NCBI GenBank assembly: GCA_037953745.1 | Contig: JBAKBP010012379.1 | Location: 1 to 64,000, forward strand | Origin: Lithodes maja | Taxonomy: Eukaryota > Arthropoda > Malacostraca > Decapoda > Lithodidae | DNA: 64,000 bases | Direction of reading: 5' to 3' | Shown here: piece by piece, positions 21,295 through 32,600 of the stretch | Numbering within the stretch: the stretch's first letter is position 1 | How the letters are laid out: each line of letters begins with the position of its first letter | Program-made: the position numbers and the translations under genes | Notes under the pieces: generated by a model | The model's input: the letters and a program-made list of their open reading frames with translations, nothing else | Databases searched by the model: none | Told to the model about the DNA's origin: nothing

Positions 21295-22180
21295 AGATTC
21301 TGTTGATGATGGTACGTAGTGGTTGTGGTAGAGGGAGGTGTATATATTCTGTTGATGATGGTACGTAGTGGTTGTGGTAGAGGGAGGTGTATATATTCTG
21401 TTGATGATGGTACGTAGTGGTTGTGGTAGAGGGAGGTGTATATATTCTGTTGATGATGGTACGTAGTGGTTGTGGTAGAGGGAGGTGTATATATTCTGTT
21501 GATGATGGTACGTAGTGGTTGTGGTAGAGGGAGGTGTATATATTCTGTTGATGATGGTACGTAGTGGTTGTGGTAGAGGGAGGTGTATATATTCTGTTGA
21601 TGATGGTACGTAGTGGTTGTGGTAGAGGGAGGTGTATATATTCTGTTGATGATGGTACGTAGTGGTTGTGGTAGAGGGAGGTGTATATATTCTGTTGATG
21701 ATGGTACGTAGTGGTTGTGGTAGAGGGAGGTGTATATATTCTGTTGATGATGGTACGTAGTGGTTGTGGTAGAGGGAGGTGTATATATTCTGTTGATGAT
21801 GGTACGTAGTGGTTGTGGTAGAGGGAGGTGTATATATTCTGTTGATGATGGTACGTAGTGGTTGTGGTAGAGGGAGGTGTATATATTCTGTTGATGATGG
21901 TACGTAGTGGTTGTGGTAGAGGGAGGTGTATATATTCTGTTGATGATGGTACGTAGTGGTTGTGGTAGAGGGAGGTGTATATATTCTGTTGATGATGGTA
22001 CGTAGTGGTTGTGGTAGAGGGAGGTGTATATATTCTGTTGATGATGGTACGTAGTGGTTGTGGTAGAGGGAGGTGTATATATTCTGTTGATGATGGTACG
22101 TAGTGGTTGTGGTAGAGGGAGGTGTATATATTCTGTTGATGATGGTACGTAGTGGTTGTGGTAGAGGGAGGTGTATATAT
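21295..22180. repeat. Minisatellite, 49-bp unit, 18 near-perfect copies
   Basis: A 49-bp unit, including TCTGTTGATGATGGTACGTA and GTGGTTGTGGTAGAGGGAGG, repeats with almost no variation. Because 49 is not a multiple of 3 and the unit is stop-free, all three minus-strand frames stay open and give long artificial proteins rich in YTPPSTTTTTYHHQQN. Confidence 0.96.
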
Positions 22181-22350
22181 TTGCATAGCCCGCCTTTGAT
22201 CACCCCCCCCCCCCCCCACCCTTCCCCCGCTCCCTTGGTAATTAGGCAAAAGACGATTAATTGAAAGGGGGGCTTTTGGAGGAGTGGGGGGGGGGGGGGT
22301 AGTGCTAGGGTCACTGAGAGGATTACACGGGATGGGGATATAAGAGCTTG

Positions 22351-22832
22351 CTGGAGTTCAAAGCTGGATGGAGCTCAAAGCTGGATGGAGTTAAAAGCTG
22401 AATGTATTTCAAAGCTGGGTGGTGTTCAAACCTGGAGGAAGTTCTCAAGTTGGATGGAGTTCAAAGGCGGATAGAGTTCAAAGGCGGATAGAGTTCAAAG
22501 CTGGATGGATTTCAAAAGCTGGAAGGAGTTCAAAGATGAGTAGAGTTCAAAGGCAGATGGAGTTCAAAGCTGGATGGCGTTCAAAGCTGGATGGCGTTCA
22601 AAGCTGGATGGAGTTCAAAGCTGGATGGATTTCAAAGTTGGATGGATTTCAAAAGCTGGATGGAGTTCAAAGTTGGGTGGAGTTCAGAGATGGATGGAAT
22701 TCAAAGCTGGGTGGAGGTCAAAGAGGGGTGGAGTTCAATAATGGCTGGAGTTCAAAGGGGGATGGAGTTCCAAGCTGGATGGAGTTCAAAGCTGGATGGA
22801 GTTCAAAGCTGAGTGGAGTCCAAAGCTTAATG
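22351..22832. repeat. Minisatellite, 17-bp unit, about 28 degenerate copies
   Basis: The unit is TTCAAAGCTGGATGGAG, with many substituted units (AAGGCGGATAGAG, AAGATGAGTAGAG). The array is more diverged than the 49-bp array 170 bp upstream. Between them lie a C-run (22203-22218) and a G-run (22285-22300). Confidence 0.93.
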
Positions 22833-22949
22833 GATTTTAGCGCCAAGAGATTGTACAAGAACCAGAGTTTCTAACCAAGCAGATCTATAAAAACATTTGG
22901 TATATATTTTGAGCCTCCCCGCCCTGGACTTTATATAACCCCTTGTTCC

Positions 22950-23164
22950 TTAACCCTTTGAAGATTACGACACATTTTGACAGTTTATTCTGACTATCAT
23001 TGGACAATCTTATGCAATTTAGGAAGGATCTGTGGGAATTATAATGGTAAAGACTATCTCAGTTAACCCTCCGACATCCATACACCCTTCATAATCTGAA
23101 ACAAATCGTCTAATAACAGCCATAAAACAGAAACGAAACACGTCATCGTATCTTCTAAGGGTAC
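22950..23164. mobile_element. Foldback element, family PB
   Basis: Left end TTAACCCTTTGAAGATTACG; the right end is the inverted GTATCTTCTAAGGGTA. The middle has the family sequence CTCAGTTAACCCTCCGACAT and ATCGTCTAATAACAGCC. The last bases are GGGTA rather than GGGTTAA. Confidence 0.78.
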
Positions 23165-23227
23165 TATCTGGTGCGACGTGTTGAGGGTGAAACAGGTATT
23201 TGGCTTAATGATTATTGCGGGTGGTAT

Positions 23228-23445
23228 TTTTTTTTTTTTTTTTTTTTTTTCCAATTTCGAGCAATATGGTTTTAATTTGCCCCGTAGCCTAAGACAAAAC
23301 TCTTCCCCTGGCCCCCTTCAAACTAAAAAGCGCCACCCAGACCCCCTTTTATGCTCAATACGAAGATTTGTCAGTAGAAAAATGTCCGAAGATATTTTCT
23401 TTTTAATTGCAGGCTCGCTCTAGCTCACCCAGATAAGATCTTTCG
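23228..23445 (-). mobile_element. T-run plus partial family GG foldback element (reverse)
   Basis: A T-run (23228-23251) is followed by a degenerate reverse copy of the GG core: GACCCCCTTTTATGCTC, the hairpin half GTAGAAAAATGTCC, and GCAGGCTCGCTCTAGCTCACC. Its ends were not found. Confidence 0.65.
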
Positions 23446-23669
23446 CATTGCAATCGGAGACTAGATCGAAGGTAGATCATGTTAGCTAGTTTAATAAGTA
23501 TGGAACTTATATTTTAAAGCTACAAGACAACAATTGCCAGTGAATAATCCCGGAAAATCACTAAAGTCATCGAAAATTACGAATAAACAGTGTTTCAGTA
23601 TGACTTATGGAATGCCTAAGTATAACACCATACTGTACTGAAATTTCGGACCACTATTGTTGAATACTT

Positions 23670-23704
23670 CAGCAAATATATATATATATAAATATATATA
23701 TACC

Positions 23705-23783
<79 letters not shown>
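23670..23783. repeat. (AT)n microsatellite
   Basis: AT dinucleotide runs with a TACCGG interruption near 23701. Confidence 0.95.
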
Positions 23784-23794
<11 letters not shown>

Positions 23795-23911
23795 ATTGAG
23801 AATATATCACAAATACACGTGAGCCACTAAATGTTTCTAGTCTCTCAGTGGGGATCGAACCATCGACCATCAGGACAATAGCCGACGCTTTAATCAATTA
23901 CACCACGGCAG
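23795..23911 (-). mobile_element. tRNA-derived SINE-B, minus-strand copy
   Basis: On the minus strand it reads GTGGTGTAATTGATTAAAGC (A box region), then GGTTCGATCCCC (B box), then a short tail with AGTGGCTCACGTGTATTTGTG. The copy at 25560-25690 has the same tail motif. Head-to-head with the next feature. Confidence 0.75.
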
Positions 23912-23912
23912 T

Positions 23913-23988
23913 CTGTCGTGGTGTAATTGATTAAAGCGTCGGCTATCGTCCTGATGGTCGATGGTTCGATCCCCACTGAGAGACTAGA

Positions 23989-23991
<3 letters not shown>
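23913..23991 (+). mobile_element. tRNA-derived SINE-B head, plus-strand copy
   Basis: The 79 bases are the reverse complement of 23833-23911 except for about two mismatches. A and B boxes are the same; the sequence after GAGAGACTAGAAAC passes directly into (AT)n (23992-24060). Confidence 0.75.

Positions 23992-24060
<69 letters not shown>
23992..24060. repeat. (AT)n microsatellite
   Basis: AT run directly after the SINE-B palindrome. Confidence 0.95.
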
Positions 24061-24064
<4 letters not shown>

Positions 24065-24335
24065 CATCAACGAAGCTATATCAATCAAAGTGGAATACCC
24101 AACCCTCATTGGCCTTACGGGTGAGAGTTCAAATTAAATAATCAGTATTCTGTGCACGTTATAATTATTATAAATTGAGTATATATTTGACAGAGTGACC
24201 CTCCTCAATCGCAAAACATAATGTTATTGCTTTTGCAGTAACACGATGAATATTTGACGAATGTCTACTTGTTATATAAGTCCACATTCATTTCACTTTT
24301 AATTATGAATTCATAAATAATTACCCACCCTCCTT

Positions 24336-24384
24336 ACACACACAAACACACACACAAACACACAAACACACAAACACACACAAC
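24336..24384. repeat. CA-type microsatellite (ACACAAAC)n
   Basis: Alternating CACACA and CAAACA blocks, then GAGAGAAAGAGA. Confidence 0.9.
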
Positions 24385-24449
24385 AAGAGAGAGAAAGAGA
24401 AATTTGCATTACATATTTCTCAGCTACGTATACCAAGTGAACTAGTGGG

Positions 24450-24664
24450 TTAACCCTCTGAAGATTATGACTAATTTTGAAAGTTTATTCAGGTTATCAT
24501 TAGACGATTATGTACAACTTAGGAAGGGTCTATGAGAATTATAGGAGTTAATCTCAGTTAATCCTTTGAGTTCCATTTAGCATTCCTGATCTAAATAAAT
24601 CAACAGCAAATAACCACAAAACAAATGAAAACACATTCGTAATTGGATCTTGAAAGGGATAATT
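24450..24664. mobile_element. Foldback element, family PB
   Basis: Left end TTAACCCTCTGAAGATTATG; the right end ATCTTGAAAGGGATAA is the degenerate inverse. Internal CTCAGTTAATCCTTTGAGTT and TTAGACGATTATGTACAAC match the other PB copies. Confidence 0.72.
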
Positions 24665-24854
24665 GCCGAGTTCAGCAGAAGCATTTTCATACAAACATGA
24701 AAGTCTTTGGTGTAATAATAAGCACCAAACCCGTGTCTTTTTCTTTTTTTTCAAGCCCATCTTGGAAAGAGCAACACATTCCAGAAGAAGATGGGCGCAC
24801 ATAGAGATTATCAGGAATATCACAATCATAACTCATATAGCTTGGATTTGGGCT

Positions 24855-25078
24855 CAACCCCTTCTATACCGACGTCGACGTCTTTATCATTTTTCCTAGC
24901 TACATTCAGACGATTTTGTGCAGTTTAAGAAGTATCTGTGGTAGTAAAAAGGGTTAAGTGAGATAGTTCGAAGCCTGTTAATTGCTGGAGGGCCTTTTAA
25001 AACTGAATTTAATAGTCTAATAGTAGGCTAGTAGCCATAATACAATCAATAAGACGTCGCCGGTACAGGAGGGGTTAA
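24855..25078. mobile_element. Foldback element, family PB, variant with CCGACGTC ends
   Basis: The ends CAACCCCTTCTATACCGACG and CGTCGCCGGTACAGGAGGGG-TTAA are inverted. This terminal variant (CCCCTTCTGTACCGGCGACG type) recurs at 25991, 37422, 39683 and 44994; the inner part (TTTTGTGCAGTTTAAGAAG) is shared with other PB copies. Confidence 0.75.
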
Positions 25079-25092
25079 TGGTATGGTTCTAT

Positions 25093-25094
<2 letters not shown>

Positions 25095-25147
<53 letters not shown>
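25095..25147. repeat. (GT)n microsatellite
   Basis: Pure GT run of about 26 units. Confidence 0.95.
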
Positions 25148-25148
<1 letters not shown>

Positions 25149-25313
25149 ACGCGCCCGTATTTATGTTTGATTAGTTGTGTGTGCGCGTGTATTTTTGGTG
25201 TGCGATTTCTGATGTGCGTTCAATTGAGGCTGAGTCTTGGATCTGAAAGCTTGACAAATGAGAGCGTCCGGAAAAATAGACGAGCCGCGGAGAATGACAA
25301 ATAGTTATAATGG

Positions 25314-25387
<74 letters not shown>
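25314..25387. repeat. (GA)n microsatellite
   Basis: Pure GA run of about 37 units. Confidence 0.95.
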
Positions 25388-25389
<2 letters not shown>

Positions 25390-25559
25390 ATATGTATATA
25401 GGGGGGAGAGATGGAAGAAAGGCTTTGCAGGGACAAGGAAAGGTGAGACTAAATTGACCACATGCGAGTTTCAGGCAATAAGGAAGTTGGAGCCGAAATC
25501 ATCATCAATACTAGGCATAAATGCAAGCATACTATACTGTACGTTTGTGATGGAGCATA

Positions 25560-25690
25560 TATTGAGTATATCTCACAACTACGCGTGAGCTACTGAATGT
25601 CATTTTATACTCTCAACCGGGATTGAACCACCGACAGTCAGGACGAGAGTTCATGCTTTAAGCAACTCTACCATGGCGTGATAAGTTATT
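25560..25690 (-). mobile_element. tRNA-derived SINE-B, third copy
   Basis: Minus strand: CACGCCATGGTAGAGTTGCT (A box region), GGTGGTTCAATCCC (B box), then the tail CAGTAGCTCACGCGTAGTTG also present in the 23795 copy. No long body; length about 130 bp. Confidence 0.72.
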
Positions 25691-25990
25691 CATAACCTTG
25701 TCTTATATATATTAAGGAGAAGAGAAATCCTACTTGAATAAAGTATTCCATTTCATACGAAAGTCGTAGTACCCATATTTCAGGATACCATACAGGGAGT
25801 TTTACAAATATTCGCTCGCAACATAAAATAGTAGTTAGCCTCAACATGGATACAACATGTAATTATGACTGACATTTAAAGCTGAAGTTGTTTAGCATTG
25901 GCATTTGTGGAAATTGTGTACATATAACATCTGTTCTACGTGGAACATACGAACCTCAGCAATTGTTAATTAGTGTGTCTGAAGAACAGT
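25691..25990. other. Unassigned spacer
   Basis: AT-rich, no gene, RNA or repeat recognised. Confidence 0.45.
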
Positions 25991-26580
25991 TTAACCTCTT
26001 CTGTACCGGTGACGTCTTAAAAAATCTATTCTTACTATATTTAGTCGACTTTATGCAGCTTAAGCATGATCTGTAGTAGTAAAAAGGGTTGTTGTTGTTG
26101 TTGTTGTTGTTGTTCCCTAAGCTGCCTGGCCGAACAGCCCCGAGTCCCTGAGGAAGGCCATGGCCACGATCGGGCTTTCCCACAGAGCTCTCATTGAGTG
26201 TAGGTTGTGTTGTTGGCGTAAGTGGTTGTGTGAAATGCAGTCTTCTATGATGTGTTTAATGGTATGGGGTGCTGTGTTACATCCAGGGCAGGCGTCGACA
26301 ACGGAGTCATCCAGTCTCTTCTGATAGCTCAGGAGAGCTGGATGGTGTCCGCATCTCAGCCTGGCCAGGTGGACTCTGCCCTCGCGAGGGAGGGAGGATT
26401 CGGAAGGATGGATTTCGGGAGGTCGTGCATCAATCACATAGAAAAAAAAAAAAAAAAAAAAGGGTTAAGTGAGATAGTTCAAAGCCTGTTAATTGTTGGA
26501 GGCCCTATTAAAACCGAATACAATTGTCTAATTGTAGCAAGAATAAAGTTAAAAGGACGGCACCGATACTGAAAGGGTTA
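25991..26580. mobile_element. Foldback element, PB variant, split by a LINE fragment
   Basis: Left half from TTAACCTCTTCTGTACCGGT to GTAGTAAAAAGGG (26088); right half from GGGTTAAGTGAGATAG (26461) to ACCGATACTGAAAGGGTTA. The intact relative at 24855 has GTAGTAAAAAGGGTTAAGTGAG without a gap. The insert therefore entered at AAAAAGGGTT, and AAAAGGGTT-like bases at both sides may be a short target duplication. Confidence 0.8.
26089..26461 (-). pseudogene. LINE-E 3' fragment (minus) with a short LINE-D-type A-tail
   Basis: The minus strand encodes the C-terminal end of a LINE ORF2. The segment HLARLRCGHHPALLSYQK is followed by CPGCNTAPHTIKHIIEDC, a CCHC-type finger, and the frame ends ...DSGLFGQAA at 26117. 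The 3' end is an (AAC)n tail (26089-26115 on the plus strand as GTT repeats). On the plus strand the right side is TCAATCACATAG plus an A-run (26440-26460), the same 3' end as LINE-D at 27179. The fragment is 5'-truncated and not functional. Confidence 0.78.
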
Positions 26581-26669
26581 GGAAAAGAGTAGTTATATTT
26601 TTACTATTATCGATAGCTGTACTACACAACGAAATATATTAAACACAGCATAAAAGACTGCATTCTACA

Positions 26670-27206
26670 CACACACTTGTATTGAGTATTGTTCACATGT
26701 GTGGGGAGGTTCCTCTCACACCGCTCTCCTAGACAAAGTTGAAAGGAAGGCCTTTCGTATCATTAACTCCCGTCCACTCACCAACTCTCTGCAATCTCTC
26801 TCTCTCCGCCGCAATGTTGCATCTCTCTCGCTAGTCTATCGCTACTATAATAATCAGTGTTCCTCAGAGCTATCCCAGTGCATACCACCTCCTTTACGTA
26901 GGGCACGTGGTACCCGTCTTGCAACTCAATCCCACCCCTACTCTGTGCAACTCTCCAACCCAAGAGTGAAACGTTACTCTCAAACTTTCTTCTACTCAAC
27001 AGCTGAGCTCTGGAACTCTCTCCCAGAATCAGTCTTTCCCTCTTCCTATGACTTAAATTGCTTCAAACTCCGTGTGTCCAGGCATTTTGGCTCGAACGTC
27101 CCTTGATTTTGGCCCTGTCACTCTTTCAACTATGGGGGAGGCACTCGCTATAGGCAGTTATGCCTTTTGCCTCCCTCAATCACATAGAAAAAAAAAAAAA
27201 AAAAAA
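26670..27206 (+). pseudogene. LINE-D 3' fragment with poly(A)
   Basis: A 135-codon frame starting at 26699 encodes the C-terminal end of an RT protein: FRIINSRPLTNSLQSLSLRR, then VASLSLVYRYYNNQCSSEL, then FFYSTAELWNSLPESVFPSS, a common end of Jockey/RTE-like LINE proteins. The stop is at 27104. A short 3' UTR follows, ending TCAATCACATAG and an A-run to 27206. The palm domain is absent, so it is a 5'-truncated copy. Confidence 0.78.
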
Positions 27207-27335
27207 AAAAACACTTGCACCAACAACATAATCTACACTCCTTGAGAGCCCTGTGGGAAAGCCCGATTGTGGCCATGACCTTCCTTAAGGACTCAGGGCT
27301 GTTCGGCCAGGCAGCTTAGGGAACGACAACAACTA
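27207..27335 (+). pseudogene. LINE-E 3' fragment (plus)
   Basis: Encodes the final residues HQQHNLHSLRALWESPIV through DSGLFGQAA and stop, then ACGACAACAAC. It is the same 3' end as the minus-strand fragment at 26089 and joins the LINE-D A-tail without a gap. Confidence 0.75.
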
Positions 27336-27437
27336 CATAATAACGAAATTAATGTTTTGTTGTATTACTAACTGTAGCTCCATGATACGAACCACTAAGA
27401 CTATAGAGATATTTGTTATTCCTTGTAACGCCATGTA

Positions 27438-27445
<8 letters not shown>

Positions 27446-27522
<77 letters not shown>

Positions 27523-27556
27523 AGCGAGAGCGAGAGCGAGAGAGAGAGAGAGAGAG
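27446..27556. repeat. (GA)n microsatellite with GAGC interruptions
   Basis: GA run with CGAGCGAGAG interruptions in the second half; frames rich in RE or SL on either strand are artefacts. Confidence 0.95.
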
Positions 27557-27718
27557 CGGGAGGGTTCACTGACCAACCATAATATAGCTCCTGTGACAAA
27601 TCCTGGAGGTCTCTAGGGAGGCCGTGGCTGCTGCCCCAATTGCTCCCGTCTTGAGGTACAGCTTAAATTGGTCCACTTGATTAAACCCGGGTTGGCAGGG
27701 GGTGGAAGGTCAGGCTGG

Positions 27719-29456
27719 TGTGACGTTGACCACTCCGTTAGAACCGCATGGCTTGTCCTACAGTGACTCGCTAGGATCGCCAGGGCAGTGGATGGGGCTA
27801 CAGTTTATGTATTAGAGTGTGCTTTATTTCATATGAAAGCTCGTGTCATGGGCAGTCCAGAAAGGCTCTTTGTTTTCGCCCATGTCAAGGCTTTATATAT
27901 TTAATTGTAAAGTATATGTTTTATCATTAACTAGTAATGATAGAATCTGGGAGAGAGAGAGGGAGTAGAACAGAGTGAGAGGGGGCGCGCAGTGTTTTTT
28001 GTCCCGCTCGATGACGTCACGGCTGGCTGCCTCGCGGGGGTTGGTGGAGAGAGGTCCTTACCATGTTGCGAGCTCTGTGAGTGGTCGGTCGACTCGTAAC
28101 CGTTAGTTTCCCACGCGGCTCGAGCTAGTGCGAGTGTATATACTGGTTCCTCGCCACTCTCTCCCTTAGATCTGGTTTCTAGAACGCATCCATCTTTATC
28201 CCTTGCAACCTGTCCCCGCTCTTACCTGAGACTTTATTAACATTATATCCCCTCTGGTTAACTCTGCAAAATCAGCTTCATGCTGGCCAGTTGTATTGTG
28301 TGTTAAGGTCTGATATAACCTGTGTATGTTAGTTGTTAAGATAAGTGGATCACGAAGCATTGGTTGGCTTTCTTATTGCTGCTTCCTATAATTATTAGTG
28401 TTCTGCTGGATTAGATAATGCTAGACTGGGAGTCTGATATAATAGGTATTGTTTCCTATGAGTGCTGGCTTTAGTTAAAAGCGGCACGACATACCTGAGA
28501 ACTGGAATTGATTGAGTAAATCCTAGTCTGTGTGCCATTGAGAGTAGAGCATGCACGAATGAGGGCTTTTTGCCTATACCATTCTGCACTGTTCTAGTCT
28601 CGATTGTTTGTCTTTGAGGTACGCCAGGAGAACGCTTAATACTTCGGTATTAAGGTTTCTCAAGAGAGCTACCCTTCATTATAACGTAATATTTGACACA
28701 CAGACTTGAGATTTGCACTAGGCTATGCAGCATGCCATGCGCACCAGTATCTCGTATCATTGACTCTAGCTAGACTTTGTCAATCATAGTAGACATTAAG
28801 TATATTAACCTAATTACTCTTTTTATGCATACCCATTTATTATTACACAAGCATTTCGCAGCCTAGTTTGATGTATTGAGACACAAACGACTTAGGCTCT
28901 TTTTGTTGATAGGAATACTGTATTGTGGCGATTATTATTAGTGTTGTAGTGTTTAGGATATTCTTGGCTCCGACGGCATTATATATTCTGCCTTTTTGTG
29001 TGCATAGCCTGCACGAGCATTGTTCCACTGCCTGCCTTTTTGGGTTCCATTTCCGATACGAGCATCTTTACAGCATCTAACATTTAAAGAAGATTCCTTG
29101 TTAGTGTTGAAGGACTTTAGTGCACTTTCTTTCATGCAGGAGTGCCTGACATTTATTGATTAAAGTAACGTAAGCTGTGACTTCTCTTACCACCTTACTT
29201 TGTATACCATAACCAAGCACCTTCGGTTATAGGTAGTAATAGGCTGTTTTCACATAACATTAAGCCTAGAGTAGACGCACATTTATTGAGAGTTTGACAG
29301 CCTATTATTGCATATAGAACTCTGTAGAGTATTTGTGTTCTTTGTTCACTGGGAATATACTTCAGAGGTTGGAGCTAGCGCTTTCCGTTGTAACATTTAT
29401 GCCATTACTAGTCCAATGAATAAGAGCCCTGATATATTTGAACCCCAGTCGTAACA
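27719..29456 (+). repeat. 5' LTR of Gypsy-B (1738 bp)
   Basis: TGTGACGTTGACC to GTCGTAACA. It differs from the 3' LTR by a missing segment of about 45 bp after CTTACCTGAGA near 28233 and by scattered substitutions (for example 28060 ATGTTGCG against ATGTTGGG). Confidence 0.94.
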
Positions 29457-29458
29457 AA

Positions 29459-29472
29459 TGGCGACCTTACCT
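29459..29472 (+). other. Primer-binding site of Gypsy-B
   Basis: TGGCGACCTTACC lies two bases after the LTR, with the same TGGCGACC core as Gypsy-A. Confidence 0.65.
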
Positions 29473-29674
29473 AGGATTTGGTGAACCTACATTTATTAGC
29501 AGGGAACATTTGTTGTTTTGGAGAATATTTTGCGAGGATCAGCAAGAATAATTTTTTTTTTGCAACATAGTATAGCCCTTGAGTATTTCCGAGAATTTTT
29601 GTGTGTATATCGAGGTATAAGAGTTTGGGGTGCTTCTTTTCTGAATATTGTGGTGAGAAATTTTTGTGAGCATC

Positions 29675-32600
29675 ATGTCTTATACCGGATCAGAGGAGAA
29701 TGGAGACACAGTACGTAATGTCGAGACTGAGGAACAGCAGTATGATGATATGGTTAATCAGGTGAACTGTGAGGAGGATGGTAGGATATTTTTGCAATGG
29801 CCTGTTACTGCCGAGCGGTTGGAGGGTATGGAGCGGTACGGTCTTCAATGCCTGGCCACAGCTATCGGTCATGCGGGTACTAGCGGCATGACCAGGGATA
29901 ACTTGATAACGTGTGTACTGGGCAGGGTGACTGGTGAGCGAGATGGGTTGAGTGCTCAGAGCCCTTCGGCCATGCTTCCCCTACACTCGACTCCCAGCCA
30001 TCCCAGTAGTTTGCCGACCCCGGGTACGCTTCCACAGTTGGGTGGTGACTGGCAGGGTGGGTTGCCCCTGGGGGGACCACCGGTAATTTCAAACATTGTA
30101 GCACCTTCACCTCCTCAAGGGTTAACTCCCGAATTATTGCTTCAGCTCGAATTAGCTAAGATCCAGCAGCAAACAGAATTAGCTAAGATCGAAGAGAGAA
30201 AGGCTATCAGGGCATCTGAGCTTCAGCTTGAGCTTCAGCAGCAATTAGAATTAGCCAGGATAGAAGAGAGAAAAACTATCAGTCAAGCAAAAATCCAAGC
30301 TGAGTCGACTAGGTACTGTGCCGACATGGACGTAGAGAAGTCGCGAGTAGAGGCAACGGGACAGCGACTTGGGGCTGGTAACCGTGTTCATGAGCAGTCT
30401 CTCTCGCACTTATTGAAACTGGTTCCGGTGTTTGATGAGAGTGGTGTAACAGAATTTTTCACACGCTTTGAGAAGAAGTGCCAGGAACACCAGTGGCCAG
30501 AGAATAAATGGGCAGCACTTGTATCCTCTAGATTAATAGGCAAGGGTCTTAAAGCCTACGATGCGTTACCTTTGGAGTTATGTATTGTGTACGAGGATCT
30601 CAAGGAGGCTGTCCTGAGGGCTTATGAATTGCAACCAGAAACGTATCGTTTGAAGTTCCGGGGTGTAACTAAGGGAAGAGATAGCACCTTTTTGGAACAC
30701 GCCCGGGACTTGTCCGATGCTATGGGGAACTGGCTCCGATCGGAGAAGGTCACAACATTTGATGAAATTAAGCAGTTAATGATGTTGGAGCAGTTCTTTA
30801 AGAGCACGGGCGGTGATCTAACTTTGAACTTGAAGGAGAAAAACCCAAGAACTCTAGTCGAAGCAGCAGACATGGCTGATCGACGGCTGTCGTTGATTCG
30901 GGGTTGCGGGTCCTCACAGAAGTACGATGTAAGTGCTAAGGACCGTTATCCTCCCCCTCCCCGTAACAATGACACATTTAAACAGAAGAGCCATGAAACT
31001 AAAACTGAATCCAAACCTTACACCACACCGTATGTGAAAAGTCAGGGGCCTTTTACATCACAGTATAAGCCGAAACCAAAATTTATGTGTTTTAGTTGCC
31101 ACCAGGAGGGTCATAAGGCAAATGAGTGCCCTAGTCGACCTCCTCCGGCAGCCGTATCTTTTGCTCACGGCATTGGAGTGTTCAAGAGGACATCGGAGTT
31201 TGTTAGAGGCATTTCTTCCGAGGTAAATACACTGCCAGTGCAGAAGGATCCGGAAGGCTTATTCCCTGTCCGTGATGCCTTTAGTGACCACAGGGGACTC
31301 GGTTGTGTGGAGTGGGGGGGTAGAAGACATAAGGTGAGAATTTTGCGTGACACTGGGGCATCGCAAACACTGTTGAGAAATTTCACTGGTAAACCTGTCA
31401 ATACGGCGCGGGTGGTTGTGGTTCAGGGAGTTAATGCGACAAGGTCATACCCGCTTGTGAGAATGAAGGTGGAAGTTGATGGTGTGACTCGTGACCTGGA
31501 TGTAGGGATTGTGGAGAAGTTACCTGTTGGGGGCGTCGACCTCCTTCTCGGCAACGACTTTGCGGGACCTACTTCTGAGGCTTCCCCCTTGGTCGTTGCC
31601 GAGAAGCCGGCCGACGTGAGTAGGGAGGAGCAGGAGTGGGTTGAGAAGTGTCCGGTGCAGCCTATGGCGTGTGTTGTCACCGGAGATTCTGCATCCAGGG
31701 AGTCACATTCTGGTCAACAATCTTTAGATCAGCGGAGGAAGGGTACCGAGAAGGGGTTGAAAGTTGATGCGGTTGAGAGTTTAGTATCAGCGGACATTCT
31801 CGGGGACTCAGTATTAGGACCAAATATCGAGTCTGAAGAAGACCCAGTAACTGTTGTGGAAAAGGCAGAGGATGGGCTTAAAAAGACGATGAGACAGCAA
31901 CGGTATGCAGAGAGAGAGCAACGGGAGGCCAAATTTAAAGTAGGAGGGGGGCATGAGTTGTTTCGCAAACACTTGGATAGGCTTGCTCCTTCGGACATTC
32001 GTAAGTTGAAATTGGAAGACCCGGAGGTTCTTGAATGTGAGTTGAAGGAGGACAGTGTTGCACAGTTGGGAGGTGTGGCAACAAGGTACCCTGACGCGTA
32101 CCCTATGAGAAATGGGTCGGCGAAGACGGTGGTCCGAGGCTTGCTAGTGTGTTTTTCCCGGTATGGTTACCCGCAGGAGATTCATGTTGTTTTGTTTACT
32201 GCACAGGAGGTGCCTGGGGAATGTTTGGGATTCAGCCCTAATGAGCTCGTCTTTGGACACCGTGTCAGAGGGCCTCTCCATATGGTTGAAGAAGTATGGG
32301 AGGGCGCAGAAAAACCTTGTTCTATGCTCAAGTGTGTCCTCAACAGTCGAGAACGGATGTTGCGCAGTCTGGAGTTGGCTGGCCGTAGTTTGACTAGCTC
32401 TCGGGCCCTCATGAAGGACAGGTACGACCTCAAGGTTGAACTCAGGGAGTTTCACGTGGGTCAGGAGGTGTTGACTCTACTGCCCTTTGTAGGTCACCCC
32501 TTATCCGCGAAGTACACTGGTCCTTATAGGGTGGTGGAGGAGCTATCGGACCTGGTTTACTTGGTAGCCACTCCAGACAGACGGAAGCGCAATCAGTTAT

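Noticed and set aside
21253..22314. 353-codon minus-strand frame rich in Thr, Pro and Tyr
   Set aside because: It is a translation of the 49-bp minisatellite; all three frames are open, so openness has no coding meaning.
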